Shown in pieces: positions 1 to 12,800 of a DNA stretch of 64,000 bases. How positions within the stretch are numbered: the first letter of the stretch is position 1; the number at the start of each line of letters is the position of its first letter. This stretch comes from Meghimatium bilineatum (lineage: Eukaryota > Mollusca > Gastropoda > Stylommatophora > Philomycidae). Location of the stretch: NCBI GenBank assembly GCA_034231615.1, contig CM067307.1, positions 3,125,147 to 3,189,146 of the forward strand. Direction: 5' to 3'. The position numbers and the translations under genes were made by a program. The notes under the pieces were generated by a model. That model searched no databases. It had not been told where the DNA came from and saw only the letters and a program-made list of their open reading frames with translations.

Positions 1-30
1 TATTTAAAGACAGAAAATCACAAAAGGTAC

Positions 31-180
31 ACGTCACCAATTCTTCACATCCTGTTATGACCACGTCATAAATATTTACCACGTGATGCACACGTTTTGC
101 ATAACAAAGGAAGATCACGTCACCAGTTCTTGAACTCTATTTATGGCAACGTCATCAATTTTCTCCTTTATACCACGTCA
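31..180. promoter_or_regulatory. cluster of five ACGTCA motifs and one E-box
   Basis: ACGTCA, the reverse complement of the CRE half-site TGACGT, occurs at 31-36, 63-68, 117-122, 149-154 and 175-180. A palindromic CACGTG E-box lies at 80-85. Five copies in 150 bp is dense and the spacings differ, so this is not a simple tandem repeat, although the flanking words are partly alike (CACGTCACCA three times). It lies about 0.8 kb upstream of the putative first exon at 997-1069. A promoter or enhancer role is inference only; no TATA box or start site could be assigned. Confidence 0.25.
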
Positions 181-996
181 CCAGCAAATGACCTCATTAA
201 TTATGAACATCACCTAGGCTGTCAAAATATGTTAACAAATATCACACTGCGGCAGTTGTTTAAATAAATATTTATATTACGTGAATATAACGTCTGTTGA
301 AGTAAATCGTATAAATATGTGAAAAATAATAACACAGATAATAATAACAGTAGCCACGTATCTGTAAATTGTGTTATGATTTCGTGTAGAAAAGAACACT
401 GGGAACATTTGAATATTTATTGTGAATATATTTCTATTTAGATTTATAAAAAACCGAATACAAACTTAACCTGCAAGTTTCGGGTGGACTTTATTTTGTC
501 CACATTAAGAGAACGCTAAGGATGTTTAAATAATTGATGATGTTTTGATGTGGGGTGAATTTTATTGCATTCAATTTACGTCTGATTTCGATAGAAAAAG
601 TGTCGGCGATAAGCACTGTCTGTGTAGCTAGCGCGGAGTTCCTAAGTTTTTATGTACAGCTCAGTTCAATCACATTCGTGGCTGAATCTACTTAAACTGT
701 GATATTACAACACATCAAACTTAAAACCTTTGAGTTTAAACTCACTATTTCTAAATTCGTCAGAAACCACATTAATCTTTCACATATTTCGATGCGATGT
801 GATATATACAATGAGCCCATCATGTGAATTCTGTCAACGCAAATTGTAACAAACCAGTGATTAAACATCTGGTGTAAGTGAAGCTTTGAATCGATTAGGA
901 TTACACAAGATAAACTAGATACATTCCAAGGATTAAAGAACAGTTCTGGGAATTATCTTCACGATTAACAAGTGGCCTAATTTCTCAGTGGAAAAA

Positions 997-1069
997 ATGA
1001 GAATTTATCAAGAGACGGTTCCAGTCATCATCATGTTGCTCGGTGTGCTCAGCCAGTGTAGATATGGAG
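997..1069 (+). CDS. putative first coding exon with signal peptide, gene otherwise not found
   Basis: An ATG at 997 opens 24 codons plus one base, followed directly by a consensus donor (GAG then GTAAGT, intron from 1070). The peptide begins MRIYQETVPV, continues with the hydrophobic stretch VIIMLLGVLS and ends near QCRYG, which looks like a cleavable signal peptide. The donor is in phase 1, as is usual after signal-peptide exons of secreted or Ig/EGF-type proteins. I could not find a second exon on the + strand: what follows is mostly tandem repeat and LINE remnant, so the next exon may lie far downstream, be unrecognisable, or not exist. An isolated chance ORF with a donor is the alternative. 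Confidence 0.4.
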
Positions 1070-1080
1070 GTAAGTAATAT

Positions 1081-1644
1081 ATAAGTTCTGTTTCCTACCT
1101 TTCTACCGTGTCTAGACCTCCGTTTAATACCATTCTTCTGCTTCTAGACTTCTGTTTCCTACCATTCTTCTGCTTCTAGACTTCTGTTTCCTACCATTCT
1201 TCTGCTTCTACACCTATATTTCCTACCTTCTTTTGTTTCTCAACACATATTTCCTACCATTCTGTGCCTCTAGACCTATGTTTCGTAACGTTCTTCTGCT
1301 TGTAGACCCTGTTTCGTACATTCTTCTCCCTCTAGATCCCCTGTGTCTGTGTAATTTAGGAAATATCCATAAATAATGTCATGGATTTTGGGATGGTAGT
1401 GTGGTCTGAATACGTATGACATCTGTTCACAAAGGGGGCGGGGGGGGTGGATAAAGTTGAATCTACAATTTGTTATGTGTCATTGCTGGAACGTGATATT
1501 TATTTTTATAGAAAAAAATATGAAATGTTATTGTTGTGTACTTTTTCTGCCAAAACATTATTTTTAGAATGATGAAAATGGTGGGGGGGGGGGGGATGTT
1601 GTACTTGTTAGACATAATTAAGCAGGAAAGGTTAGGTTACTTCT
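1081..1644. other. non-coding stretch with imperfect CT-rich repeats and G-runs
   Basis: From about 1090 to 1340 there are roughly eight degenerate copies of a motif around CCTACCATTCTTCTGCTTCT. Poly-G tracts lie near 1435-1450 and 1583-1595. If the exon at 997 is real, this is the start of its first intron. No exon was recognised. Confidence 0.5.
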
Positions 1645-1972
1645 TGAATCTTTGACAGTCTGTTGTTGTTGAATCTTTGACAGTCTGTTGTTGTTGAATC
1701 TTTGACAGTCTGTTGTTGTTGAATCTTTGACAGTCTGTTGTTGTTGAATCTTTGACAGTCTGTTGTTGTTGAATCTTTGACAGTCTGTTGTTGAATCTTT
1801 GACAGTCTGTTGTTGTTGAATCTTTGACAGTCTGTTGTAGAATCTTTGACAGTCTGTTGTAGAATCTTTGACAGTCTGTTGTTGAATCTTTGACAGTCTG
1901 TTGTTGTTGAATCTTTGACAGTCTGTTGTAGAATCTTTGACAGTCTGTTGTTGAATCTTTGACAGTCTGTTG
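1645..1972. repeat. 25-bp minisatellite with shortened variants, about 14 units
   Basis: Units contain GAATCTTTGACAGTCTG followed by a variable number of TTG triplets, so the period is 25 bp with some 22-bp and other shortened units. Variation is almost entirely in the TTG run. Open frames across it on the minus strand are repeat artefacts. Confidence 0.95.
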
Positions 1973-2769
1973 AGAAAGGAGGGGATCAAAAATTGGCAAA
2001 AACCAGTTGACGCAATGTCTGGGTAGCCCCTTAGTACAACAGCTATGCAACTCTATTTATGGGTAGCCGTTTATGCCAGTAGCAAAGGGACTCTATTTAT
2101 CTTTGTCGTTTACTACTGTCAAATTTATTATTATTATGGAAGATGTGGCTGTGTGGTTAGAAAGTACGCTTGACAATCGTGCCGAAACAGTTTCATGTCA
2201 CGATAACGAATAAGTGTTCATTTTTAGAATGTAAAATTTATAGACTACACGTTTTTGCGATTACTGTGACAGAAGAGACTTGTGTTGTCTGAGAATATTC
2301 TATATGAACTCTTTAATAAAGTAACTCAGCTGTTAGTGAACTCTTTAATAATGTAACTCAGCTGTTAGTGAACTCTCTTCTTGGTCAAGTATTGTAATTT
2401 TCAATTCCGAGTTAAACCGCAAATATTATAAAATCAAAAACGGCTTCTAGATCGACCGAGATTAAAGGAAATGGGTTCCATATTATCTGAAAATTAAGGC
2501 AGCGGGGAATTTAAAGTAAGGGCATAACACCGGATATGCTATACGATTAGATGATGTGTAAAACAGGACAAAACATTTCTCAATAAATATGTTACTGAGA
2601 AAGTAATGCCATTTGTAATTGATTACTTATTTGATTCATACTATAATCTGTTCTCGTTGTCATTATATCATCACGTTTAACATTATTTTTCTAATACACA
2701 TTACTTGTATGTAATGTAACTTCTAACTGGTACAGAGATCGGCTTTCTAATACTACCACCTTGTATGTA
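1973..2769. other. unique AT-rich sequence, no gene seen
   Basis: No supported exon or RNA gene. A near-duplicate motif (GAACTCTTTAATAA then GTAACTCAGCTGTTAGT) occurs twice around 2305-2370. The words TTGTATGTAATG and TAACTGGTACAG near 2703-2735 resemble the 21-bp unit of the next array and may be its decayed edge. Confidence 0.5.
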
Positions 2770-5700
2770 ATGAATCCTGTAACTGGTGCAGTGAATACTG
2801 TAACTGGTGCAGTGAATACTGTAACTGGTGCAGTGAATACTGTAACTGGTGCAGTGAATCATGTAACTGTTGCAGTGAATACTGTAACTGGTGCAGTGAA
2901 TACTGTAACTGGTGCAGTGAATCATGTAACTGTTGCAGTGAATACTGTAACTGGTGCAGTGAATCATGTAACTGGTGCAGTGAATCATGTAACTGGTGCA
3001 GTGAATACTGTAACTGGTGCAGTGAATCATGTAACTGGTGCAGTGAATACTGTAACTGTTGCAGTGAATCATGTAACTGGTGCAGTGAATACTGTAACTG
3101 GTGCAGTGAATACTGTAACTGGTGCAGTGAATCATGTAACTGGTGCAGTGAATACTGTAACTGGTGCAGTGAATACTGTAACTGGTGCAGTGAATACTGT
3201 AACTGGTGCAGTGAATCATGTAACTGTTGCAGTGAATACTGTAACTGGTGCAGTGAATCCTGTAACTGGTGCAGTGAATACTGTAACTGGTGCAGTGAAT
3301 CCTGTAACTGGTGCAGTGAATACTGTAACTGTTGCAGTGAATCATGTAACTGGTGCAGTGAATACTGTAACTGGTGCAGTGAATACTGTAACTGGTGCAG
3401 TGAATCCTGTAACTGGTGCAGTGAATACTGTAACTGGTGCAGTGAATCATGTAACTGTTGCAGTGAATACTGTAACTGGTGCAGTGAATCCTGTAACTGG
3501 TGCAGTGAATCATGTAACTGTTGCAGTGAATACTGTAACTGGTGCAGTGAATACTGTAACTGGTGCAGTGAATCATGTAACTGGTGCAGTGAATACTGTA
3601 ACTGGTGCAGTGAATACTGTAACTGGTGCAGTGAATCATGTAACTGGTGCAGTGAATCATGTAACTGGTGCAGTGAATACTGTAACTGGTGCAGTGAATC
3701 ATGTAACTGTTGCAGTGAATACTGTAACTGGTGCAGTGAATCATGTAACTGGTGCAGTGAATACTGTAACTGGTGCAGTGAATCCTGTAACTGGTGCAGT
3801 GAATACTGTAACTGGTGCAGTGAATACTGTAACTGGTGCAGTGAATACTGTAACTGGTGCAGTGAATCATGTAACTGGTGCAGTGAATACTGTAACTGGT
3901 GCAGTGAATCATGTAACTGTTGCAGTGAATACTGTAACTGGTGCAGTGAATCCTGTAACTGGTGCAGTGAATACTGTAACTGGTGCAGTGAATCATGTAA
4001 CTGTTGCAGTGAATACTGTAACTGGTGCAGTGAATCATGTAACTGGTGCAGTGAATCATGTAACTGTTGCAGTAAATACTGTAACTGGTGCAGTGAATCA
4101 TGTAACTGTTGCAGTGAATACTGTAACTGGTGCAGTGAATCCTGTAACTGGTGCAGTGAATCATGTAACTGTTGCAGTGAATCCTGTAACTGGTGCAGTG
4201 AATCCTGTAACTGGTGCAGTGAATCATGTAACTGGTGCAGTGAATCCTGTAACTGGTGCAGTGAATCATGTAACTGGTGCAGTGAATCATGTAACTGGTG
4301 CAGTGAATCATGTAACTGGTGCAGTGAATCCTGTAACTGGTGCAGTGAATACTGTAACTGGTGCAGTGAATCATGTAACTGTTGCAGTGAATACTGTAAC
4401 TGGTGCAGTGAATCCTGTAACTGGTGCAGTGAATACTGTAACTGGTGCAGTGAATCCTGTAACTGGTGCAGTGAATACTGTAACTGTTGCAGTGAATCAT
4501 GTAACTGGTGCAGTGAATACTGTAACTGGTGCAGTGAATACTGTAACTGGTGCAGTGAATTCTGTAACTGGTGCAGTGAATACTGTAACTGGTGCAGTGA
4601 ATCATGTAACTGTTGCAGTGAATACTGTAACTGGTGCAGTGAATCCTGTAACTGGTGCAGTGAATCATGTAACTGTTGCAGTGAATACTGTAACTGGTGC
4701 AGTGAATACTGTAACTGGTGCAGTGAATCATGTAACTGTTGCAGTGAATACTGTAACTGGTGCAGTGAATACTGTAACTGGTGCAGTGAATACTGTAACT
4801 GGTGCAGTGAATCCTGTAACTGGTGCAGTGAATCCTGTAACTGGTGCAGTGAATACTGTAACTGTTGCAGTGAATACTGTAACTGGTGCAGTGAATCATG
4901 TAACTGTTGCAGTGAATACTGTAACTGGTGCAGTGAATCATGTAACTGTTGCAGTGAATACTGCAACTGGTGCAGTGAATCCTGTAACTGGTGCAGTGAA
5001 TCATGTAACTGTTGCAGTGAATCCTGTAACTGGTGCAGTGAATCCTGTATCTGGTGCAGTGAATCATGTAACTGGTGCAGTGAATCCTGTAACTGGTGCA
5101 GTGAATCATGTAACTGGTGCAGTGAATCATGTAACTGGTGCAGTGAATCATGTAACTGGTGCAGTGAATCCTGTAACTGGTGCAGTGAATACTGTAACTG
5201 GTGCAGTGAATCCTGTAACTGGTGCAGTGAATCCTGTAACTGGTGCAGTGAATCATGTAACTGTTGCAGTGAATCATGTAACTGGTGCAGTGAATCATGT
5301 AACTGTTGCAGTGAATCATGTAACTGGTGCAGTGAATCATGTAACTGTTGCAGTGAATCATGTAACTGTTGCAGTGAATACTGTAACTGGTGCAGTGAAT
5401 CATGTAACTGGTGCAGTGAATCATGTAACTGTTGCAGTGAATCATGTAACTGGTGCAGTGAATCATGTAACTGTTGCAGTGAATACTGTAACTGTTGCAG
5501 TGAATCATGTAACTGGTGCAGTGAATACTGTAACTGGTGCAGTGAATCATGTAACTGGTGCATTGAATACTGTAACTGGTGCAGTGAATCATGTAACTGG
5601 TGCAGTGAATACTGTAACTGGTGCAGTGAATACTGTAACTATTGCAGTGAATCATGTAACTGGTGCAGTGAATCATGTAACTGTGGCAGTGAATCATGTA

Positions 5701-7980
5701 ACTGGTGCAGTGAATCATGTAACTGTTGCAGTGAATCATGTAACTGGTGCAGTGAATCATGTAACTGGTGCAGTGAATACTGTAACTGTTGCAGTGAATC
5801 ATGTAACTGTTGCAGTGAATCATGTAACTGGTGCAGTGAATCATGTAACTGTTGCAGTGAATACTGTAACTGTTGCAGTGAATACTGTAACTGGTGCAGT
5901 GAATCCTGTAACTGGTGCAGTGAATCATGTAACTGGTGCAGTGAATCATGTAACTGTTGCAGTGAATACTGTAACTGGTGCAGTGAATACTGTAACTGTT
6001 GCAGTGAATCATGTAACTGTTGCAGTGAATCATGTAACTGTTGCAGTGAATCATGTAACTGTTGCAGTGAATCATGTAACTGGTGCAGTGAATACTGTAA
6101 CTGGTGCAGTGAATACTGTAACTGTTGCAGTGAATCATGTAACTGGTGCAGTGAATCATGTAACTGTTGCAGTGAATCATGTAACTGGTGCAGTGAATCA
6201 TGTAACTGTTGCAGTGAATACTGTAACTGTTGCAGTGAATCATGTAACTGGTGCAGTGAATACTGTAACTGTTGCAGTGAATACTGTAACTGTTGCAGTG
6301 AATACTGTAACTGGTGCAGTGAATCATGTAACTGGTGCAGTGAATCATGTAACTGGTGCAGTGAATCATGTAACTGTTGCAGTGAATACTGTAACTGGTG
6401 CAGTGAATACTGTAACTGTTGCAGTGAATCATGTAACTGTTGCAGTGAATCATGTAACTGTTGCAGTGAATCATGTAACTGTTGCAGTGAATCATGTAAC
6501 TGGTGCAGTGAATACTGTAACTGGTGCAGTGAATACTGTATCTGTTGCAGTGAATCATGTAACTGGTGCAGTGAATCATGTAACTGTTGCAGTGAATCAT
6601 GTAACTGGTGCAGTGAATCATGTAACTGTTGCAGTGAATACTGTAACTGTTGCAGTGAATCATGTAACTGGTGCAGTGAATACTGTAACTGGTGCAGTGA
6701 ATCATGTAACTGGTGCAGTGAATACTGTAACTGGTGCAGTGAATCATGTAACTGGTGCAGTGAATCATGTAACTGTTGCAGTGAATCATGTAACTGGTGC
6801 AGTGAATCATGTAACTGTTGCAGTGAATCATGTAACTGGTGCAGTGAATCATGTAACTGTTGCAGTGAATACTGTAACTGTTGCAGTGAATACTGTAACT
6901 GGTGCAGTGAATCATGTAACTGGTGCAGTGAATCATGTAACTGTTGCAGTGAATACTGTAACTGGTGCAGTGAATACTGTAACTGTTGCAGTGAATCATG
7001 TAACTGTTGCAGTGAATACTGTAACTGTTGCAGTGAATACTGTAACTGGTGCAGTGAATCATGTAACTGGTGCAGTGAATCATGTAACTGTTGCAGTGAA
7101 TACTGTAACTGTTGCAGTGAATCATGTAACTGGTGCAGTGAATCATGTAACTGGTGCAGTGAATCATGTAACTGTTGCAGTGAATACTGTAACTGGTGCA
7201 GTGAATACTGTAACTGTTGCAGTGAATCATGTAACTGTTGCAGTGAATCATGTAACTGTTGCAGTGAATCATGTAACTGTTGCAGTGAATCATGTAACTG
7301 GTGCAGTGAATACTGTAACTGGTGCAGTGAATACTGTAACTGTTGCAGTGAATCATGTAACTGGTGCAGTGAATCATGTAACTGTTGCAGTGAATCATGT
7401 AACTGGTGCAGTGAATCATGTAACTGTTGCAGTGAATACTGTAACTGTTGCAGTGAATCATGTAACTGGTGCAGTGAATACTGTAACTGGTGCAGTGAAT
7501 CATGTAACTGGTGCAGTGAATACTGTAACTGGTGCAGTGAATCATGTAACTGGTGCAGTGAATACTGTAACTGTTGCAGTGAATACTGTAACTGTTGCAG
7601 TGAATCATGTAACTGGTGCAGTGAATCATGTAACTGTTGCAGTGAATCATGTAACTGGTGCAGTGAATCATGTAACTGTTGCAGTGAATCATGTAACTGG
7701 TGCAGTGAATCATGTAACTGGTGCAGTGAATACTGTAACTGTTGCAGTGAATCATGTAACTGTTGCAGTGAATCATGTAACTGGTGCAGTGAATCATGTA
7801 ACTGTTGCAGTGAATACTGTAACTGTTGCAGTGAATACTGTAACTGGTGCAGTGAATCCTGTAACTGGTGCAGTGAATACTGTAACTGGTGCAGTGAATC
7901 ATGTAACTGGTGCAGTGAATCATGTAACTGGTGCAGTGAATCATGTAACTGGTGCAGTGAATCATGTAACTGTTGCAGTG
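2770..7980. repeat. 21-bp minisatellite, about 248 units
   Basis: The period is 21 bp over 5.2 kb. The fixed core is TGTAACTG followed by GTGCAGTGAAT or TTGCAGTGAAT. Almost all variation is at two sites: a dinucleotide after GAAT (AC, CA or CC) and a G/T after AACTG. Because 21 is a multiple of three and the unit lacks stops, long frames are open on both strands (1756 aa on +, 1798 and 936 aa on -), made of heptads such as VTGAVNT. These have no other protein features and I do not regard them as genes. Higher-order copies are visible: 5941-6260 recurs at 6361-6680 (420 bp, 20 units apart), and 4141-4360 recurs near 4981-5200 (840 bp). Confidence 0.97.
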
Positions 7981-8525
7981 GTCGGCTGTAATCACATCCT
8001 TGTTGAGATTTCTTTTCAGTGTAGTTTCTGACCCAGTGAATTCGCTTGAATTGCGGTTATATCTGAAGTTTCTATAAACATCTTCTATAAACCTCACCGC
8101 GCTTTATATCACCTACATAGGTATGTAGTCTCTATCCTCCACTGTTGTTTCCATTGTCCAGTGTATTTGTCTTATTACTTTATATTATGGACAATTCTGA
8201 GGAATTTGCTTTGCTTTCTAAGGTGTCCATCCACATGGACACACAGTTGTAATTTTGCCAATCATGAACTTTGTATGCATGTGGCTGTCGAGTGTGTAGT
8301 GTCATGTTCTTTGCTGTAGAATAACAACACGTTCTGGCATGTATATAACTTAGTAGTCATCTTGTGATGGCTTTCTCATTTCTTTTATCATCTTCTTCTA
8401 TTCCTGGTAAGTTATTATCACATTTGCTTGATCCTCAGCAGCTTGACTCCTTCGCTAGAAAATATGTATTCAGGTATTCCACAATTTGATGGTATGCACA
8501 GCATTGCTAACATGTACCGACTGTT
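7981..8525. other. unique sequence, no gene seen
   Basis: AT-rich unique DNA separating the 21-bp array from the next array. It contains no convincing exon, RNA gene or transposon signature on either strand. Confidence 0.5.
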
Positions 8526-8759
8526 GAGTTCGGTCAGTGAATAATTATTTTGGTTAGTGGATAATTAGATAGGTCAGTGGATAAATAGTTCGGCCAGTGG
8601 ATAAATAGCTCGGTCAGTGGATAAACAGATCGGCCAGTGGATAAATAGTTCGGCCAGCGGATAAATAGTTCGGCCAGTGGATAAATAGTTCGGCCAGTGG
8701 ATAAATAGTTCGGCCAGTGGATAAATAGTTCGGCCAGTGGATAAATAGTTCGGCCAGTA
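8526..8759. repeat. 20-bp minisatellite, about 11 units
   Basis: The unit contains ATAAATAGTTCGGCCAGTGG. Units near 8526-8630 are divergent (GGTCAGTGG, GGTTAGTGG), while the distal ones are identical. This gradient suggests recent spread at the right-hand end. Confidence 0.93.
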
Positions 8760-8837
8760 GTATTTGCAGGTTTTGTAGTTTCTAGATTAGAACGATTTTA
8801 TTGCTGATCTTATATTGTTCAGTAACGTAAACGACCG

Positions 8838-9174
8838 AGAATTAAACAGTAGAACGAGATTTCAACAGTAGAACGAGATTTCAACAGTAGAACGAGATTT
8901 AAACAGTAGAACGAGATTTAAACAGTAGAACGAGATTTAAACAGTAGAACGAGATTTAAACAGTAGAACGAGATTTAAACAGTCGAACGAGATTTAAACA
9001 GTAGAACGAGATTTAAACAGTAGAACGAGATTTAAACAGTAGAACGAGATTTAAACAGTAGAACGAGATTTAAACAGTAGAACGAGATTTAAACAGTCGA
9101 ACGAGATTTAAACAGTAGAACGAGATTTAAACAGTAGAACGAGATTTAAACAGTAGAACGAGATTTAAACAGTC
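8838..9174. repeat. 19-bp minisatellite, about 17 units
   Basis: The unit is ACAGTAGAACGAGATTTAA with few variants: ATTTC in the first units and GTCGAACG twice, near 8980 and 9113. Confidence 0.93.
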
Positions 9175-9264
9175 TTACTGTTGCCAGGATTTCGGCATCC
9201 TAATTATGACATGATATCCTCGTTAGTACTTTAATGATATTCCTAAGAGTGTAAAGGTACTATA

Positions 9265-9560
9265 ATGGCACTTTGATAGTAACATTGTTTGGGTAGTAAC
9301 ATTTTAGTAACTTTGATAGTAACTTTGTAGTAACTTTGGTAGTAACTTTGGTAGTAACTTTGTAGTAACTTTGGTAGTAACTTTGATAGTAACATTATTT
9401 CCTAACATTGTTTTGGTAGTCTGATGGTATTCCTAACATTGTTTGGGTATTCTGATAGTATTCCTAACATTGTTTGGGTATTCTGATGGTATTCCTAACA
9501 TTGTTTGGGTATTCTGATGGATTTCCAAACATTGTTTGGGTATTCTGATGGTATTGCACA
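9265..9560. repeat. two adjoining arrays, about 12-bp and 31-bp units
   Basis: From 9285 to 9400 there are degenerate GTAGTAACTTTG units. From about 9400 to 9555 there are roughly five copies of a 31-bp unit containing CCTAACATTGTTTGGGTATT. About 300 bp of unique sequence without a gene follows, to 9864. Confidence 0.85.
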
Positions 9561-9864
9561 CCGTATTTGGGTGCTATACGTATATTATTCTTACCCAATT
9601 ATTCACGACATTCAATAAACGAATACATGTCACTGATAGTAGCGGCACATTAACAAGCTGTGTGACAACCTTGTACAGAGCTCGTCTTTGACGACCAAGG
9701 TATTATATTGAAGTCCTTCCGCATGCCATGTTCATCCGGAGACTTTCGATAGCAATTACAACATACTAAACGTATTTATATTGCCTAGAAACTCGCTATA
9801 GATAAACAATTCTGGGTTGATAGATTAACCTTGTATAGCATATGCTACTAAAAAGAAAACGTAT

Positions 9865-12800
9865 GAGAAAGAAGGAAAATAGCAACTCATGGTTTACCAC
9901 GCATCAGTAATATCATCACTCATTAATGCCTGTGAAACATGGACAGTATATGCCAGACACTCTATAAAACTCAACCACTTCCACCTAATGTACCTTCGTA
10001 AGATGCTCAACATCCATTGATGGGATAAAATACCAGAGAGTGAAGTACTGATGACATCTAAGTCTGTACGCAAACATACAATGTTGATGAAGGCCCAGAC
10101 ACGCGAGGCAGAACACATGGACCATATGACAGATCATCGTCTACCAAGAAATGTTTTATTTGGAGAACATCAGACTGGTTCCCGCAAGGCAGGAGGACAG
10201 AAGAAATGTTTTATTTGGAGAACATCAGACTGGTTCCCGCATGGCAGGAGGACAGAAGAAATGTTTTATTTGGAGAACATCAGACTGGTTCCCGCAAGGC
10301 AGGAGGACAGAAGAAATGTTTTATTTGGAGAACATCAGACTGGTTCCCGCAAGGCAGGAGGACAGAAGAAATGTTTTATTTGGAGAACATCAGACTGGTT
10401 CCCGCAAGGCAGGAGGACAGAAGAAATGTTTTATTTGGAGAACATCAGACTGGTTCCCGCAAGGCAGGAGGACAGAAGAAATGTTTTATTTGGAGAACAT
10501 CAGACTGGTTCCCGCAAGGCAGGAGGACAGAAGAAATGTTTTATTTGGAGAACATCAGACTGGTTCCCGCAAGGCAGGAGGACAGAAGAAATGTTTTATT
10601 TGGAGAACATCAGACTGGTTCCCGCAAGGCAGGAGGACAGAAGAAATGTTTCATTTGGAGAACATCAGACTGGTTCCCGCAAGGCAGGAGGACAGAAGAA
10701 ATGTTTTATTTGGAGAACATCAGACTGGTTCCCGCAAGGCAGGAGGACAGAAGAAATGTTTTATTTGGAGAACATCAGACTGGTTCCCGCAAGGCAGGAG
10801 GACAGAAGAAATGTTTTATTTGGAGAACATCAGACTGGTTCCCGCAAGGCAGGAGGACAGAAGAAATGTTTTATTTGGAGAACATCAGACTGGTTCCCGC
10901 AAGGCAGGAGGACAGAAGAAATGTTTTATTTGGAGAACATCAGACTGGTTCCCGCAAGGCAGGAGGACAGAAGAAATGTTTTATTTGGAGAACATCAGAC
11001 TGGTTCCCGCAAGGCAGGAGGACAGAAGAAATGTTTTATTTGGAGAACATCAGACTGGTTCCCGCAAGGCAGGAGGACAGAAGAAATGTTTTATTTGGAG
11101 AACATCAGACTGGTTCCCGCAAGGCAGGAGGACAGAAGAAATGTTTTATTTGGAGAACATCAGACTGGTTCCCGCAAGGCAGGAGGACAGAAGAAATGTT
11201 TTATTTGGAGAACATCAGACTGGTTCCCGCATGGCAGGAGGACAGAAGAAATGTTTTATTTGGAGAACATCAGACTGGTTCCCGCAAGGCAGGAGGACAG
11301 AAGAAATGTTTTATTTGGAGAACATCAGACTGGTTCCCGCAAGGCAGGAGGACAGAAGAAATGTTTTATTTGGAGAACATCAGACTGGTTCCCGCAAGGC
11401 AGGAGGACAGAAGAAATGTTTTATTTGGAGAACATCAGACTGGTTCCCGCAAGGCAGGAGGACAGAAGAAATGTTTTACTTGGAGAACATCAGACTGGTT
11501 CCCGCAAGGCAGGAGGACAGAAGAAATGTTTTATTTGGAGAACATCAGACTGGTTCCCGCAAGGCAGGAGGACAGAAGACATGTTTTATTTGGAGAACAT
11601 CAGACTGGTTCCCGCAAGGCAGGAGGACAGAAGAAATGTTTTATTTGGAGAACATCAGACTGGTTCCCGCAAGGCAGGAGGACAGAAGAAATGTTTTATT
11701 TGGAGAACATCAGACTGGTTCCCGCAAGGCAGGAGGACAGAAGAAATGTTTTATTTGGAGAACATCAGACTGGTTCCCGCAAGGCAGGAGGACAGAAGAA
11801 ATGTTTTATTTGGAGAACATCAGACTGGTTCCCGCAAGGCAGGAGGACAGAAGAAATGTTTTATTTGGAGAACATCAGACTGGTTCCCGCAAGGCAGGAG
11901 GACAGAAGAAATGTTTTATTTGGAGAACATCAGACTGGTTCCCGCAAGGCAGGAGGACAGAAGAAATGTTTTATTTGGAGAACATTAGACTGGTTCCCGC
12001 AAGGCAGGAGGACAGAAGAAATGTTTTATTTGGAGAACATCAGACTGGTTCCCGCAAGGCAGGAGGACAGAAGAAATGTTTTATTTGGAGAACATCAGAC
12101 TGGTTCCCGCAAGGCAGGAGGACAGAAGAAATGTTTTATTTGGAGAACATCAGACTGGTTCCCGCAAGGCAGGAGGACAGAAGAAATGTTTTATTTGGAG
12201 AACATCAGACTGGTTCCCGCAAGGCAGGAGGACAGAAGAAATGTTTTATTTGGAGAACATCAGACTGGTTCCCGCAAGGCAGGAGGACAGAAGAAATGTT
12301 TTATTTGGAGAACATCAGACTGGTTCCCGCAAGGCAGGAGGACAGAAGAAATGTTTTATTTGGAGAACATCAGACTGGTTCCCGCAAGGCAGGAGGACAG
12401 AAGAAATGTTTTATTTGGAGAACATCAGACTGGTTCCCGCAAGGCAGGAGGACAGAAGAAATGTTTTATTTGGAGAACATCAGACTGGTTCCCGCAAGGC
12501 AGGAGGACAGAAGAAATGTTTTATTTGGAGAACATCAGACTGGTTCCCGCAAGGCAGAAGGACAGAAGAAATGTTTTATTTGGAGAACATCAGACTGGTT
12601 CCCGCATGGCAGGAGGACAGAAGAAATGTTTTATTTGGAGAACATCAGACTGGTTCCCGCAAGGCAGGAGGACAGAAGAAATGTTTTATTTGGAGAACAT
12701 CAGACTGGTTCCCGCAAGGCAGGAGGACAGAAGAAATGTTTTATTTGGAGAACATCAGACTGGTTCCCGCAAGGCAGGAGGACAGAAGAAATGTTTTATT

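Noticed and set aside
2701-8097. 1756-1798-aa frames on both strands over the 21-bp array
   Set aside because: A 21-bp unit without stops keeps a frame open automatically. The non-repeat ends are short and have no domain or signal.
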